This document shows positions 1 through 7,730 of a stretch of DNA of 40,372 bases, piece by piece. This DNA is from Bacteroidaceae bacterium (GTDB lineage Bacteria > Bacteroidota > Bacteroidia > Bacteroidales > Bacteroidaceae). Made by a program: the position numbers and the translations under genes. The notes beneath the pieces were generated by a model. That model was not told where the DNA came from, searched no databases, and saw only the letters and a list, made by a program, of their open reading frames with translations. How positions within the stretch are numbered: position 1 is the first letter of the stretch; the number at the start of each line of letters is the position of its first letter. The stretch spans positions 1 through 40,372 of the forward strand of contig JAILRU010000053.1 in NCBI GenBank assembly GCA_024697945.1, written 5' to 3'.

Positions 1-1
1 C

Positions 2-673
2 CTGATAGCTTCAGGCTCAGATGCGCTGTTTGACGCCGTTATAACCTTGGCAACTCTTGTCTCGGCTGGCGTTATGCTATTGTGGGGTGTCTCGCTTGAT
101 GGTATTCTTGGTGTTCTCATTTCCATTGTCATCATCAAGGCAGGTGTGGAAATGTTATCCTCTCCAGTCAACGAACTCTTAGGCACCAGTATTTCTGCCG
201 AACTCACCAATCAAATCAAAAAGGAAGTCTCTGAATTCGAGGGTGTACACGGCGTTTATGACCTGATACTCCACAATTATGGCCCGGACATGAAGATAGG
301 TTCGCTGCACATCAACGTTTTTGACACAATGTCTGCCCACGAAATTCATGGTCTGACTCGCAAGATTACCATGCATATGCTGACGCGTCATGGTATCGTT
401 CTGACCGTCGGTGTCTATGCCATAGCAACAGGAGATAACAAACGGACAGAGTTGCAGACAACAATCATGCAGACGCTTGTTTCAAATAAGGATATTGTTC
501 AGGTTCATGGCTTCTATTATTCAGAAAAGGAGAATATGATTTCAGTCGATGTTGTTCCTGACATTTCCATTCACGATGACAAGGCTTTTGTAAGCCATCT
601 CATCAACGAGATTCAGCCCTTGGTGCCTGGAATACACTTGGAAATAGTGATTGACCATAATTATAGCGAGTAA
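2..673 (+). CDS. Cation diffusion facilitator (CDF) family transporter, 5'-truncated
   Basis: This is the C-terminal part of an inner-membrane divalent metal cation/proton antiporter; the reading frame is open from base 2, so the N-terminal membrane helices lie outside the window. The first visible segment (GSDALFDAVITLATLVSAG) carries the two acidic residues spaced SDAxxxD that in CDF proteins form the metal site of helix 5. It is followed by the last helix (GVLISIVIIKAGVEMLSSPVNELLG). The rest is a cytoplasmic ferredoxin-like dimerisation domain (GVHGVYDLILHNYGPDMKIG, then HINV and LTVGVYAI). About 85 extra residues after the usual end form what looks like a second, shortened copy of this domain, which is common in Bacteroidales CDF proteins. 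The metal cannot be told from what is visible. The family assignment is secure. Confidence 0.85.
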   Translation: MIASGSDALFDAVITLATLVSAGVMLLWGVSLDGILGVLISIVIIKAGVEMLSSPVNELLGTSISAELTNQIKKEVSEFEGVHGVYDLILHNYGPDMKIGSLHINVFDTMSAHEIHGLTRKITMHMLTRHGIVLTVGVYAIATGDNKRTELQTTIMQTLVSNKDIVQVHGFYYSEKENMISVDVVPDISIHDDKAFVSHLINEIQPLVPGIHLEIVIDHNYSE

Positions 674-699
674 ATTCCAATTTATCTAAATAAATGTTG

Positions 700-707
700 T
701 ACCTTTG
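700..707 (+). promoter_or_regulatory. Promoter -7 element (TACCTTTG) for the GH43 gene
   Basis: TACCTTTG fits the Bacteroidetes -7 consensus TAnnTTTG. It lies just after the CDF stop codon and about 55 bases upstream of the chosen GH43 start. The in-frame ATG at 694 overlaps this element and so cannot be the real start if the promoter is used. No clear TTTG was seen at the -33 distance. Confidence 0.6.
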
Positions 708-762
708 CAGTGTCTTTTATATTTTTCAGATGACCTTTTACCATTTAATAGCAAGAGAAATA

Positions 763-2559
763 ATGACGAAAACATCAGTTGTCCTTTTCACTGTTCTTCT
801 TTTAAACTCTTTCATTGTTAGCGCATATCAATTGGATCGCGTTTCTGTACATGACCCAAGTGTAGTCTGGGAGCCGGCAAGCAGGTATTATTATATCTTT
901 GGCAGTCATCATGCTGTAGCAAAGACAAAAGACTTGATGAGCTGGACATCGGCAAGCTGGTCCTGGGGACGCATGAACGATAATGGAAGAATCGTTGGTG
1001 GAGTCAGCAACGAAAATGCTTTCAGAAACTGTGCTACGAAAACAGTCATCAAGGACGGTGTTGAGGTGGAGTTTCCCAACTTTGATGCCCACGACTGGTC
1101 TGCCGCCTATGGCGGTTACTCTATTGGTGGCAATATGTGGGCTCCTGATGTAATCTATAATGACACAATGGAAAAGTGGTGCATGTATATGAGCATAAAT
1201 GGACCACAATGGAACTCTAGCATCGTTTTGCTCACGGCCGACAGGATTACTGGTCCGTATGTTTACCAAGGCCCTGTGATTGTCAGTGGATTCAACGTGA
1301 GCGGATGCCCAGCGTCATTGGACTATAAGAACACTGACATGGAATTGGCAATAGGTACGCAGGAATCCATTCCTTCGCGCTATACGACCTATTGGGGACG
1401 TCGTTGGCCACATTGCATTGATCCGTGCGTATTCTTTGATGAAAATGGGAAACTGTGGATGTCATACGGTTCATGGAGTGGTGGCATCTGGATTTTGGAA
1501 TTGAACGAGGAGAATGGCTTGCGCGACTATGACGTGCAGTATCCATCGACAAGAGGCAATACTGATGGCGTAACCAGCGACCCATACTTTGGCAAAAAGA
1601 TAGCAGGAGGTTTCTATTCTTCGGGCGAGGGCTCTTATATTGAACACATTGGTGACTATTATTTCCTTTTTGTTTCCAACGGAGGGCTGGCGGCAGGTGG
1701 AAACCCGGATGACTACAACAATGGAGGCTATCAAATGCGTGTGTTTCGCTCGAACAATCCAAATGGACCTTATGTTGATGCTTCTGGCAAAAAAGCTGTT
1801 TTGAGTGACTACGAATTGAACTTTGGTCCGAACAGCAGCACCCGTGGCGTTAATATCTTTGGCGCATACGGCTATTGGGGTAATATGCTGAAGAATGACG
1901 GCGAGCGGTCACAGGGACACAACTCCATCATCGCTGCGCCAGATGGCCGCACCTATCTGGTCTATCATAGTCGTTTCCAGAACAGTGGTGAGGTACACCA
2001 GGTGCGTGTACATCAAGTGTATCAAAATGAGGATGGATGGCTCATTGCTGCCCCATTTGAATATACGGGAGAAAAAGTAAAAAGTGACGAGATTGCATCT
2101 TCACAGCATGTGGCAACAGACCGAATTTCAGGCACATATCAATTGCTTATTCATCGGTACGGATTGGATCACCGCGAAAAGGAACTGGCCACCCCTGTAG
2201 ATATCACACTACATGCAGACGGAACCATCAGCGGAGCGAAAACCGGCAAATGGCAACTGGTGGAAGGAACATCATACGTCAACTTGACATTAGGCAATAT
2301 CCTGTATAAGGGCGTCATTGTTGAGCAAAAAATGGAGCCAAACCAGACAAAAATAGTAGTAGCCTTCACTGCACTAGCCAAATCAGGTGTTACAATATGG
2401 GGATATCGCACAGGAGAAGACCCCACTGCTTTGAATCAGGTTAAGGAAGAATCAAGCATAGGAAACGAATTATGGTACAATCTTCAAGGGAATCGTATCA
2501 ATATGCCTAAGCGCAAGGGTATTTACATCGTTAACGGACGCAAAGTTTTAGTCAAGTGA
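763..2559 (+). CDS. Secreted glycoside hydrolase family 43 (endo-arabinanase-like)
   Basis: A putative polysaccharide-degrading enzyme of the five-bladed beta-propeller GH43 family, probably acting on arabinan or related pectin side chains outside the cytoplasm. The start at 763 is preferred because it gives a clean signal peptide (MTKTSVVLFTVLLLNSFIVSA) and leaves the promoter upstream. The propeller shows HDPSVVW with the catalytic-base Asp, a WAPDVIY motif, IDPCVFFDENGKLWMSYGS, GEGSYIEHIGDYYFLF with the likely acid Glu, and the late GHNSII and YHSR motifs of the Abn2-like group. After about residue 450 there is a beta-rich accessory region. The extreme C-terminus (YNLQGNRI...KGIYIVNGRKVLVK) resembles the short conserved tails of many exported Prevotella proteins and may be a sorting signal. 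The exact substrate is inference. Confidence 0.8.
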   Translation: MTKTSVVLFTVLLLNSFIVSAYQLDRVSVHDPSVVWEPASRYYYIFGSHHAVAKTKDLMSWTSASWSWGRMNDNGRIVGGVSNENAFRNCATKTVIKDGVEVEFPNFDAHDWSAAYGGYSIGGNMWAPDVIYNDTMEKWCMYMSINGPQWNSSIVLLTADRITGPYVYQGPVIVSGFNVSGCPASLDYKNTDMELAIGTQESIPSRYTTYWGRRWPHCIDPCVFFDENGKLWMSYGSWSGGIWILELNEENGLRDYDVQYPSTRGNTDGVTSDPYFGKKIAGGFYSSGEGSYIEHIGDYYFLFVSNGGLAAGGNPDDYNNGGYQMRVFRSNNPNGPYVDASGKKAVLSDYELNFGPNSSTRGVNIFGAYGYWGNMLKNDGERSQGHNSIIAAPDGRTYLVYHSRFQNSGEVHQVRVHQVYQNEDGWLIAAPFEYTGEKVKSDEIASSQHVATDRISGTYQLLIHRYGLDHREKELATPVDITLHADGTISGAKTGKWQLVEGTSYVNLTLGNILYKGVIVEQKMEPNQTKIVVAFTALAKSGVTIWGYRTGEDPTALNQVKEESSIGNELWYNLQGNRINMPKRKGIYIVNGRKVLVK

Positions 2560-2671
2560 TTCTTATTCACACCTTGACTTTGCCAAGCTTTTGAAGCTGG
2601 GGTACGAGGTCATCAATCTTGATGGCGGCATCTTGGCTTGGCAACGCGCTAAGATGCCCATCGCGAAGTAG
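2552..2671 (+). pseudogene. C-terminal remnant of a rhodanese-like domain gene
   Basis: Directly after the GH43 stop, a frame without start codon reads SYSHLDFAKLLKLGYEV, then INLDGGILAWQRAKMP, and ends at TAG 2669-2671. This matches the last part of a rhodanese (sulfurtransferase) domain: the RSYS segment just after the catalytic loop, then LGY-V-NL-GGI-AW. The catalytic Cys loop and everything before it are missing, and the frame closes with a stop at 2549-2551. It is therefore a stump left by a deletion or replacement, and it marks a recombination boundary at the 3' end of the GH43 gene. Confidence 0.7.
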
Positions 2672-2711
2672 TCTTGCTGCATCCTCTTTCATGTCGGCCA
2701 TGATTACAAAG

Positions 2712-2803
2712 GCAATCGAGGATTGCACCAGTCAGGCAGCACAAGCTGCTTGATTGGTTTCCTCTCTGCTGGATAGCCTGGGCTTCGGCTCAGGCTATTT
2801 TTG
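2712..2803 (+). terminator. Three consecutive hairpins ending in a rho-independent terminator
   Basis: Stem 1 is GCAATC/GATTGC with a GAG loop (2712-2726). Stem 2 pairs 2728-2740 with 2745-2757, 13 bp including two G-U pairs, with an ACAA loop. Stem 3 pairs 2775-2783 with 2788-2796 around a TTCG tetraloop and is followed by ATTTTTG. Stem 3 is a convincing terminator. The stacked arrangement suggests either the end of the lost rhodanese transcript or a small structured RNA. Confidence 0.6.
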
Positions 2804-2810
2804 TGTCTTT

Positions 2811-2875
2811 GACTTCGTCTTAGACACTCCCGCTCGAAAATACTCAAACCTGTTTGCATTTTACTCGCTTATTCG
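2811..2875 (+). repeat. Diverged copy of dispersed repeat R1
   Basis: This stretch starts with GACTTCGTC, has CCGCTCG in the middle and ends with CTCGCTTATTCG. It aligns over its length with the 75-bp repeats at 19457-19531 and 32329-32402, but with many substitutions. It sits between the terminator hairpins and the promoter of the first phage-type gene, near the left edge of the phage-derived element. Confidence 0.5.
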
Positions 2876-2903
2876 TGTCTTTCCGTACTTCGGTTTTAAG
2901 CGG

Positions 2904-2911
2904 TATTTTTG
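2904..2911 (+). promoter_or_regulatory. Promoter -7 element (TATTTTTG) for the DUF6712-like gene
   Basis: TATTTTTG followed by CAG matches TAnnTTTG and lies 45 bases before the chosen start. Three phage-type transcription starts in this element (here, 5857 and 9266) share the extended form TTTGCAG. The leader after it consists of the micro-repeat caattatcaa. Confidence 0.5.
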
Positions 2912-2956
2912 CAGTATAAATTCTTTCAATTATCAATTTTCAATTATCAATTGTAT

Positions 2957-3886
2957 ATGCGTCTCATTACTTCTAACGAACAGCTTAAAGCACTGCTCCC
3001 GAACATTCAGGTGACAGTCACAGGGGAAACTCCGCTCATTGACAAGCTTTCGCCTTTTCTCGCTGCAACCGAGAAATGGCTGTCGGATGTCTTCACTTCT
3101 GAAACCCTGTTCGACACCATCTGTCAATTCGAGGAAAAGGATGCCCTGCGTGCCGCAACCACGCAGGCGGTTGTCTATGAGGCTTTCCGGCGTGCTATCC
3201 CGCACTTGGATGTCATCCTCACTCCTAACGGGTTCGGCATCGTCAGCAACACGAACATTGCACCTGCAAGCAAGGAGCGGATAAACCGTCTCCTTGACGC
3301 GCTGCTTGACAACCGGGACGCAGCGCTTTCGCAGGTGCTTGCATTGCTCAGCGGCCACGACTCGTGGCTGGTTTCTTCGCAAGCTGAGTTCTTCCGTGCT
3401 TCGATGTTCCCGAACATGGAGGTTACGCTCCGCTTCCCGAAGGCTGCGATTGAGCGAGGGACATCGGAGCTTGGTCAGATGTCCGAGCGTAAGCAGTCTC
3501 GAACGGAGTTCAATCCTTCAGAAAGCCGCTGGATGCTTTACCTCGCTATTCGGGAAAAGGCTATCGTCATTGAGCAGTTCTTCGCTACGCAGTACCTATC
3601 AGTGGAACTGATAGACGTGCTGCGCTCTGAGGCACAGTCTGGACAGTACCGCTCAATGCTCCATCAAAAGATCTGCCGTATTCTGCAGGCTGTGGAGATT
3701 CGTTGCTTGCAAAGCACCGACCCCACTGCCTGGATGCACTTCGAGCATAGTGCACTCTTTGACATCGTGAACACAATACAAAGAAACCCTGAAGAGTTTC
3801 CTGAATGGCACAGCTCGGCGACCGCCGAACTGTACGCGCCACCCATCTTCGAGAATAAAAAAGAATCAAAAGGATTTTGGTTCTAG
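2957..3886 (+). CDS. DUF6712-like phage structural-module protein
   Basis: A 309-residue soluble protein without signal peptide or membrane segments. Two features recall the DUF6712 family found in Bacteroidales prophage tail/connector modules: the central stretch VILTPNGFGIVSNTNIAPAS, and a C-terminus of the form FPEWHSSATAELYAPPIFEN followed by KGFWF. Its biochemical role is unknown; in related elements such genes sit upstream of tape measure genes. The start at 2957 is chosen because it begins right after the AT-rich leader; an earlier in-frame ATG at 2909 overlaps the promoter element. It is separated from the next phage gene by the oppositely oriented metallophosphoesterase. The family call is from memory of motifs. 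Confidence 0.6.
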   Translation: MRLITSNEQLKALLPNIQVTVTGETPLIDKLSPFLAATEKWLSDVFTSETLFDTICQFEEKDALRAATTQAVVYEAFRRAIPHLDVILTPNGFGIVSNTNIAPASKERINRLLDALLDNRDAALSQVLALLSGHDSWLVSSQAEFFRASMFPNMEVTLRFPKAAIERGTSELGQMSERKQSRTEFNPSESRWMLYLAIREKAIVIEQFFATQYLSVELIDVLRSEAQSGQYRSMLHQKICRILQAVEIRCLQSTDPTAWMHFEHSALFDIVNTIQRNPEEFPEWHSSATAELYAPPIFENKKESKGFWF

Positions 3887-3895
3887 ATTATTTCG

Positions 3896-3903
3896 TATAT
3901 TTG
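3896..3903 (+). promoter_or_regulatory. Orphan promoter -7 element (TATATTTG)
   Basis: TATATTTGCAAAG fits the Bacteroidetes -7 motif 9 bases after the stop of the DUF6712-like gene, pointing rightwards. No plus-strand gene follows: the metallophosphoesterase lies antisense from 4057. Bases 3904-4056 hold no ORF that I can support. Confidence 0.35.
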
Positions 3904-4056
3904 CAAAGCAAAGCATTGAGAATCGCACTCATACTAGAATCGCACGGACATTGGCACTGATTCGTTTTGTATATTGTCTAAGAAGTTCCTTGGCTTCAGA
4001 TGTACTGAATAATAGTGAATGCTGATTATTGAATTATATTATCTTTAATCATTAAA

Positions 4057-5730
4057 CTATCTATACATCTTCTCCTCCTTGTCTCCCATGTTCAAACTGT
4101 AGGGATGAGGGCGACTGATGGTATGGATATAGACCCGACCAAAGGAGTCTGTGACCCTGAAAGTCACCGGCTCGGTGGCTGTTGCAGCCTGAATGCGAAA
4201 CATGTGCATGGTTCGGTTCGACATGGAGCCTTTTCCAGCAGATCCATGCTTGCGGAAAGCTGCCAGATCGTAGGCCAAGGTGTGGAAAGGATCTTCAGCC
4301 ACCAATCGTTCTACTTTCAGCGGAGTGTCGCCCTCCCATGCCTCCACCTTCCAGTCGGTATCGTAGGCAAAAATATTGGCCTGAACGATATTGTCGGGAG
4401 TTTTGCCGTAATCCATACGGTCTGGGTATTTCTCCAAAAATGCCTGCATGTCGGCATCTGTACTGTAGAAGTGTCTAACTGTGTTCATGTCGTAAAGACG
4501 CATCTGCATCTCACCATTTTCTTCCATCGAATGATACTGCCAGTTCACGTCGCGTCCGTTCACCTGCCATAGCGAATATCCGCCAGGCGAACCATCCTTG
4601 CAGTTGTGCACGCCGCTGGCTTTTCCAGAGTTCCACCACACAGCGCATACTGCAGCTATATTGTGCTCAGTTACGTTAGGGTATTCCTGAGGATGGGTAT
4701 TGTAGTTATAGTGAGTATGTCCACTCACCACATGTACCTGCTTGAAGTCCTTCAGGGCATCGAAGAGCCGCAACGAGCTGCCATGTGCCAGTTTGTCAGT
4801 CGTAGTGCTGAAATCCTTACCATTGAGTCTGGTTGCGGGGATATGCATCGCCACGATTAGCGGAGCTTTCTTGTCCTTCACCAATGCCAAGTCTTTTGTC
4901 AGCCAGCGGAACTGTTCCTCAGTAATCATGCCATCATAGTTGCGGCTTCCGGCCACTCCCTTGGCATATTTCTCGCCAGTGTCCTCGTTCTTGTAGTAGA
5001 TGTCGTCAAGCACTACATAGTGGATGCGTCCCAAATTGAATGAATAATAGTTGGGGCACATGATGCGTCGCCATGGTCCGCTGGAGAGGAAGTCCGTCTC
5101 TTGGGTTGGCGGTACTGAGGGGTCATTGTCGTGATTGCCAATGACGGGCCACAGCATCACATCGTAGTTCATCCGCTTCAGCGTCTCCATGAACTCTGGC
5201 AGTCCAAACTGGTTCTGAGTCCAATAGACATCCCATGCCAAGTCGCCCAGTAACATGCTATATAAGGGTTTCTTCCCGCCCATCACACGTTCCTTCTCCA
5301 AACAGGGAATGAAGCCCTCCTCGAATTGCTTCAGATCATCAGCTCTATCGGCCAGATGAGTGTCGGCTCCGATAATGATGCTGTACTTGTCGTTCTTAAC
5401 TCGCCTCAGTTGGAAGTCATGAACCTCCTCGATACTGACGTCTGGAGATTCCAGCCGTACCCAGAATCGGGGCTGGAAGCCATCGGACGTCTCGGGCTCA
5501 TAGCCTCTGGGCAGGGTATAGAATACATAACCGTTCCGCTTGGCCGACTGCAGCTGATAGTACCCGCTTTGGTCTGTCAGCACCACCTCATTACCGTCGC
5601 TCACAGGCACACCCTTCACGCCTCGTCCGGAACACTCAATTCTGCCTGTGATATTCTGGGCCGCTACATCCAGGACTGCCAGCCATACAAGGCATAAAAA
5701 GGCTGTTATTTTTTCAAATCTAATATTCAT
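4057..5730 (-). CDS. Secreted calcineurin-like metallophosphoesterase
   Basis: An exported binuclear-metal phosphoesterase, about 557 residues. The start at 5730 is chosen because it gives a signal peptide (MNIRFEKITAFLCLVWLAVL ending DVAAQ) and lies just downstream of a good promoter; a Met four codons earlier is also possible, whereas the longer frame to 6015 would run through the promoter. An N-terminal beta domain (GRIECSGRGVKGVPVSDG) matches the metallophosphatase N-domain of Bacteroidales. The catalytic core has GADTHL, LLGDLAWD, PVIGNHDND, VAMHIP and VVSGHTHYNYN, so all metal ligands appear present. A C-terminal beta domain follows. The substrate is unknown. It is antisense within the phage-derived module and looks like inserted or cargo DNA. 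Confidence 0.85.
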   Translation of the reverse strand: MNIRFEKITAFLCLVWLAVLDVAAQNITGRIECSGRGVKGVPVSDGNEVVLTDQSGYYQLQSAKRNGYVFYTLPRGYEPETSDGFQPRFWVRLESPDVSIEEVHDFQLRRVKNDKYSIIIGADTHLADRADDLKQFEEGFIPCLEKERVMGGKKPLYSMLLGDLAWDVYWTQNQFGLPEFMETLKRMNYDVMLWPVIGNHDNDPSVPPTQETDFLSSGPWRRIMCPNYYSFNLGRIHYVVLDDIYYKNEDTGEKYAKGVAGSRNYDGMITEEQFRWLTKDLALVKDKKAPLIVAMHIPATRLNGKDFSTTTDKLAHGSSLRLFDALKDFKQVHVVSGHTHYNYNTHPQEYPNVTEHNIAAVCAVWWNSGKASGVHNCKDGSPGGYSLWQVNGRDVNWQYHSMEENGEMQMRLYDMNTVRHFYSTDADMQAFLEKYPDRMDYGKTPDNIVQANIFAYDTDWKVEAWEGDTPLKVERLVAEDPFHTLAYDLAAFRKHGSAGKGSMSNRTMHMFRIQAATATEPVTFRVTDSFGRVYIHTISRPHPYSLNMGDKEEKMYR

Positions 5731-5759
5731 TTCGGAACACATTCTACCATTTTGCGCAG

Positions 5760-5790
5760 CAAAGATAGTGTAAATCGAGCGAATTACAAA
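5760..5790 (-). promoter_or_regulatory. Promoter of the metallophosphoesterase gene
   Basis: On the minus strand TTTG (5790-5787) is followed by 19 bases and then TATCTTTG (5767-5760). This is a textbook Bacteroidetes -33/-7 pair. The start codon at 5730 lies about 30 bases downstream. Confidence 0.7.
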
Positions 5791-5856
5791 ACAAATAACA
5801 AATTCTTTGCGTATTTTATTTCTCATTCTGTCTTTTCGCATTTCTGACTGCTTCCG

Positions 5857-5864
5857 TACCTTTG
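5857..5864 (+). promoter_or_regulatory. Promoter -7 element (TACCTTTG) abutting the start codon of the next gene
   Basis: TACCTTTGCAGTATG: the -7 motif ends only 4 bases before the ATG at 5869. The transcript would start at or within the start codon, which implies a leaderless or near-leaderless mRNA. Confidence 0.6.
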
Positions 5865-5868
5865 CAGT

Positions 5869-6600
5869 ATGAAAACAGTCATCGATTTGTCTATCCCTAA
5901 GTCTTGGCAGGAACTGCCAGACAAAGAACTGCGTTTCGTGTTCCGCCTTCTTAACGGCAGCTATACGCTCACGCAGGTAAAAGTAAGATGTCTCTTGCGA
6001 TGGTCGGGCCTTCATGTATTACGGCAAGAGGGTGCCTTGTTTGTTGTGCGCTACAAAAAGCAAGTGTTCCTTATCTCCGCACTTCAAATCACTGAGGCAA
6101 TCACTAACATGGCTTGGCTCGGTGATTTCCCGTCTTACCCTGTCCGCCTCTCGCGTATCGGATTCCACCGCGCAGTGAGGGCGGACCTGCAGAATGTTTC
6201 CTTCGAAGATTTCCTCACACTTGATAACTTGTATCAGGGGTATCTCCAGACACAGAAGGAAGACCTTCTGCATGACATGGCGCTCATCTTGTACCAGGCT
6301 CGCTTTATCCGGCTCTCTAAAGAAGAGGCAACTTGCATCTTCTATTGGTTCACCTCTGTCAAGAGATACTTCGCTTCGCTCTTCACGCATTTCTTCGGCA
6401 CGGCCCCAAGTAACGGGGACGATGCCAGATTATCCTACAAGCAACTGCAGGATAACGTCAATACGCAAATTCGCGCACTCACCGGCGGCGACATCACGAA
6501 GGAACGTGAGGTCTTGCAAATGGACTGCTGGCGTGCGCTCACTGAGCTGGACGCTAAAGCGAAGGATTACGATGAGCTGAAGAAAGCTACAAAAAGTTAA
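5869..6600 (+). CDS. Unrecognised phage-module protein, 243 aa
   Basis: I do not recognise a domain. It is a soluble protein without signal peptide. The first 90 residues are mixed alpha/beta, with FVFRLLNGSYTLTQVKVRCL and FVVRYKKQVFLISALQIT; the rest is mainly helical and charged (KEEATCIFYWFTSVKRYF, ELDAKAKDYDELKKATKS). The start is the only ATG giving the full frame and lies 4 bases after the promoter element. It is followed after 39 bases by the next phage-module gene in the same direction, so the two are probably one operon. Position between the DUF6712-like and lysis genes suggests a virion assembly or chaperone role, which is inference. Confidence 0.6.
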   Translation: MKTVIDLSIPKSWQELPDKELRFVFRLLNGSYTLTQVKVRCLLRWSGLHVLRQEGALFVVRYKKQVFLISALQITEAITNMAWLGDFPSYPVRLSRIGFHRAVRADLQNVSFEDFLTLDNLYQGYLQTQKEDLLHDMALILYQARFIRLSKEEATCIFYWFTSVKRYFASLFTHFFGTAPSNGDDARLSYKQLQDNVNTQIRALTGGDITKEREVLQMDCWRALTELDAKAKDYDELKKATKS

Positions 6601-6603
6601 TTC

Positions 6604-6634
6604 TTAACTCTTAACTCTTAATTCTTAACTTACA
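6604..6634 (+). repeat. Short tandem repeat (cttaact/cttaatt) in the spacer between two phage genes
   Basis: The spacer is built of four to five degenerate units of 7-8 bases (ttcttaac, tcttaac, tcttaa). Similar tandem spacers occur at 9293-9324 and 32811-32861, so this appears to be a genome-wide habit and not a site-specific feature. Confidence 0.6.
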
Positions 6635-6639
6635 AAGTC

Positions 6640-7446
6640 ATGGACAAACAATTCACATTGAAGCTGCAGGAATGGCTCAACACTCCTGCCGACAAGAGAA
6701 ATCTGAATCTGGGTGCAACATACTTGCTCCAGCTTACCAACAACAAGATTCTCTACAAGAACATTTCGCACGACCTGAAAGGACACGCGCAGTTCATCGA
6801 ATTCAAAATCAAACGTTACCTGCAGTATCGGCTTCAGGATATGACCCAAGAGGAGGTGAGCGCCATGCAGCTGAAGGTAGATAACATCGTCAAGGTAAAC
6901 GCGCTTGACAATGTAAAGGCTCCTGTCTCGCCTGGCGTCTCGCCACGCTCTGTCGCCCAGGAGTTCAGAGCCGGCAAACGTGCCGACCACGACACGCTGC
7001 CTGCTGAGATTCAGGCGCTCTATGTAGAGAATGCTTCGCTTATGCAGAAGATGCGCGAGCTGCACCTCCAGCTTCGCAATCTCTCTACACAGGCTTCTAC
7101 CTGCCCTGACTCCGACCGCTATCCGTTCCTCAAAGAAATGATTGAACTGGACAAGCGGTATCATCAGAACTGGCAGGCCTATGACAGCTTTGCTGCATCT
7201 TCGGGCGAAACCCTCGATGGTAGCGGCGTAACCGCTACAACGCAAAGCAAAGTGGCTGAGCAGACGCCCCGCGAGACTGCGCGTCTTGAACAAAAGAACA
7301 TCCTTCGCCAGATAAACCTGGCTAAGGGACGCTACAAAAAGAATCCTTCAGAGAAACTGAAGGCTTCCATCCTTTCGCTCTACCAGCAGCTAACCGCTCC
7401 TTCGGATGCTCTGGCTGCTGAATTGAAACTGTTGGGCATTCTGTAA
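6640..7446 (+). CDS. Unrecognised phage-module protein with coiled-coil region, 268 aa
   Basis: I do not recognise a family. Residues 1-80 are helical and begin MDKQFTLKLQEWLNTPADKR. A Ser/Pro-rich linker follows (VKAPVSPGVSPRSVAQEF), then a likely coiled coil (ENASLMQKMRELHLQLRNL) and a helical C-terminus rich in Lys and Gln. No signal peptide or membrane helix is visible. It lies between an unknown protein and the holin-like gene and reads in the same direction with short spacers. Its composition would fit a structural or scaffolding protein, but this is inference only. Confidence 0.6.
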   Translation: MDKQFTLKLQEWLNTPADKRNLNLGATYLLQLTNNKILYKNISHDLKGHAQFIEFKIKRYLQYRLQDMTQEEVSAMQLKVDNIVKVNALDNVKAPVSPGVSPRSVAQEFRAGKRADHDTLPAEIQALYVENASLMQKMRELHLQLRNLSTQASTCPDSDRYPFLKEMIELDKRYHQNWQAYDSFAASSGETLDGSGVTATTQSKVAEQTPRETARLEQKNILRQINLAKGRYKKNPSEKLKASILSLYQQLTAPSDALAAELKLLGIL

Positions 7447-7484
7447 CCCATCATGCCCATTAAGCCTATAATGCCTATCTCATC

Positions 7485-7730
7485 ATGAAAACATCTGTTA
7501 AAATCCAATACTTCATCGCCGTTGCTGCTTTCCTGGCAGCGGTAGGCTTTGGTATTGCGGGTTTCATCGTTCCGCCTCCTGGCGAAGTGCATGAATCTGT
7601 GCTCTATCTCATCGCGCAGTTCCTGCTGCTCACTGCATCTATACTGGGTGTAGGTGCTATGTTCGCTTCACAGAAAATGTCGCTGCAGAGGAAACTGCAG
7701 CAACTCACTGAAAAGGAGGAGGAACAATGA
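7485..7730 (+). CDS. Small two-TM protein, holin candidate
   Basis: An 81-residue protein with two hydrophobic segments (about 8-30, YFIAVAAFLAAVGFGIAGFI, and about 39-62, VLYLIAQFLLLTASILGVGA) and a charged C-terminal tail (QRKLQQLTEKEEEQ). Its end overlaps the start of the amidase gene by 4 bases (ATGA), so the two are translationally coupled. Size, topology and the place directly before an endolysin-type gene are what a holin would show. Holins have no diagnostic sequence motif, so the role is inferred from context. Confidence 0.6.
   Translation: MKTSVKIQYFIAVAAFLAAVGFGIAGFIVPPPGEVHESVLYLIAQFLLLTASILGVGAMFASQKMSLQRKLQQLTEKEEEQ

Noticed and set aside
694..762. Upstream ATG at 694 as start of the GH43 gene
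   Set aside because: It overlaps the promoter -7 element and would bury the signal peptide 23 residues inside the protein.
5731..6015. Extension of the metallophosphoesterase frame to an ATG at 6015
   Set aside because: It would run through a good -33/-7 promoter and the start of the divergent phage gene, and would place the signal peptide about 95 residues inside.
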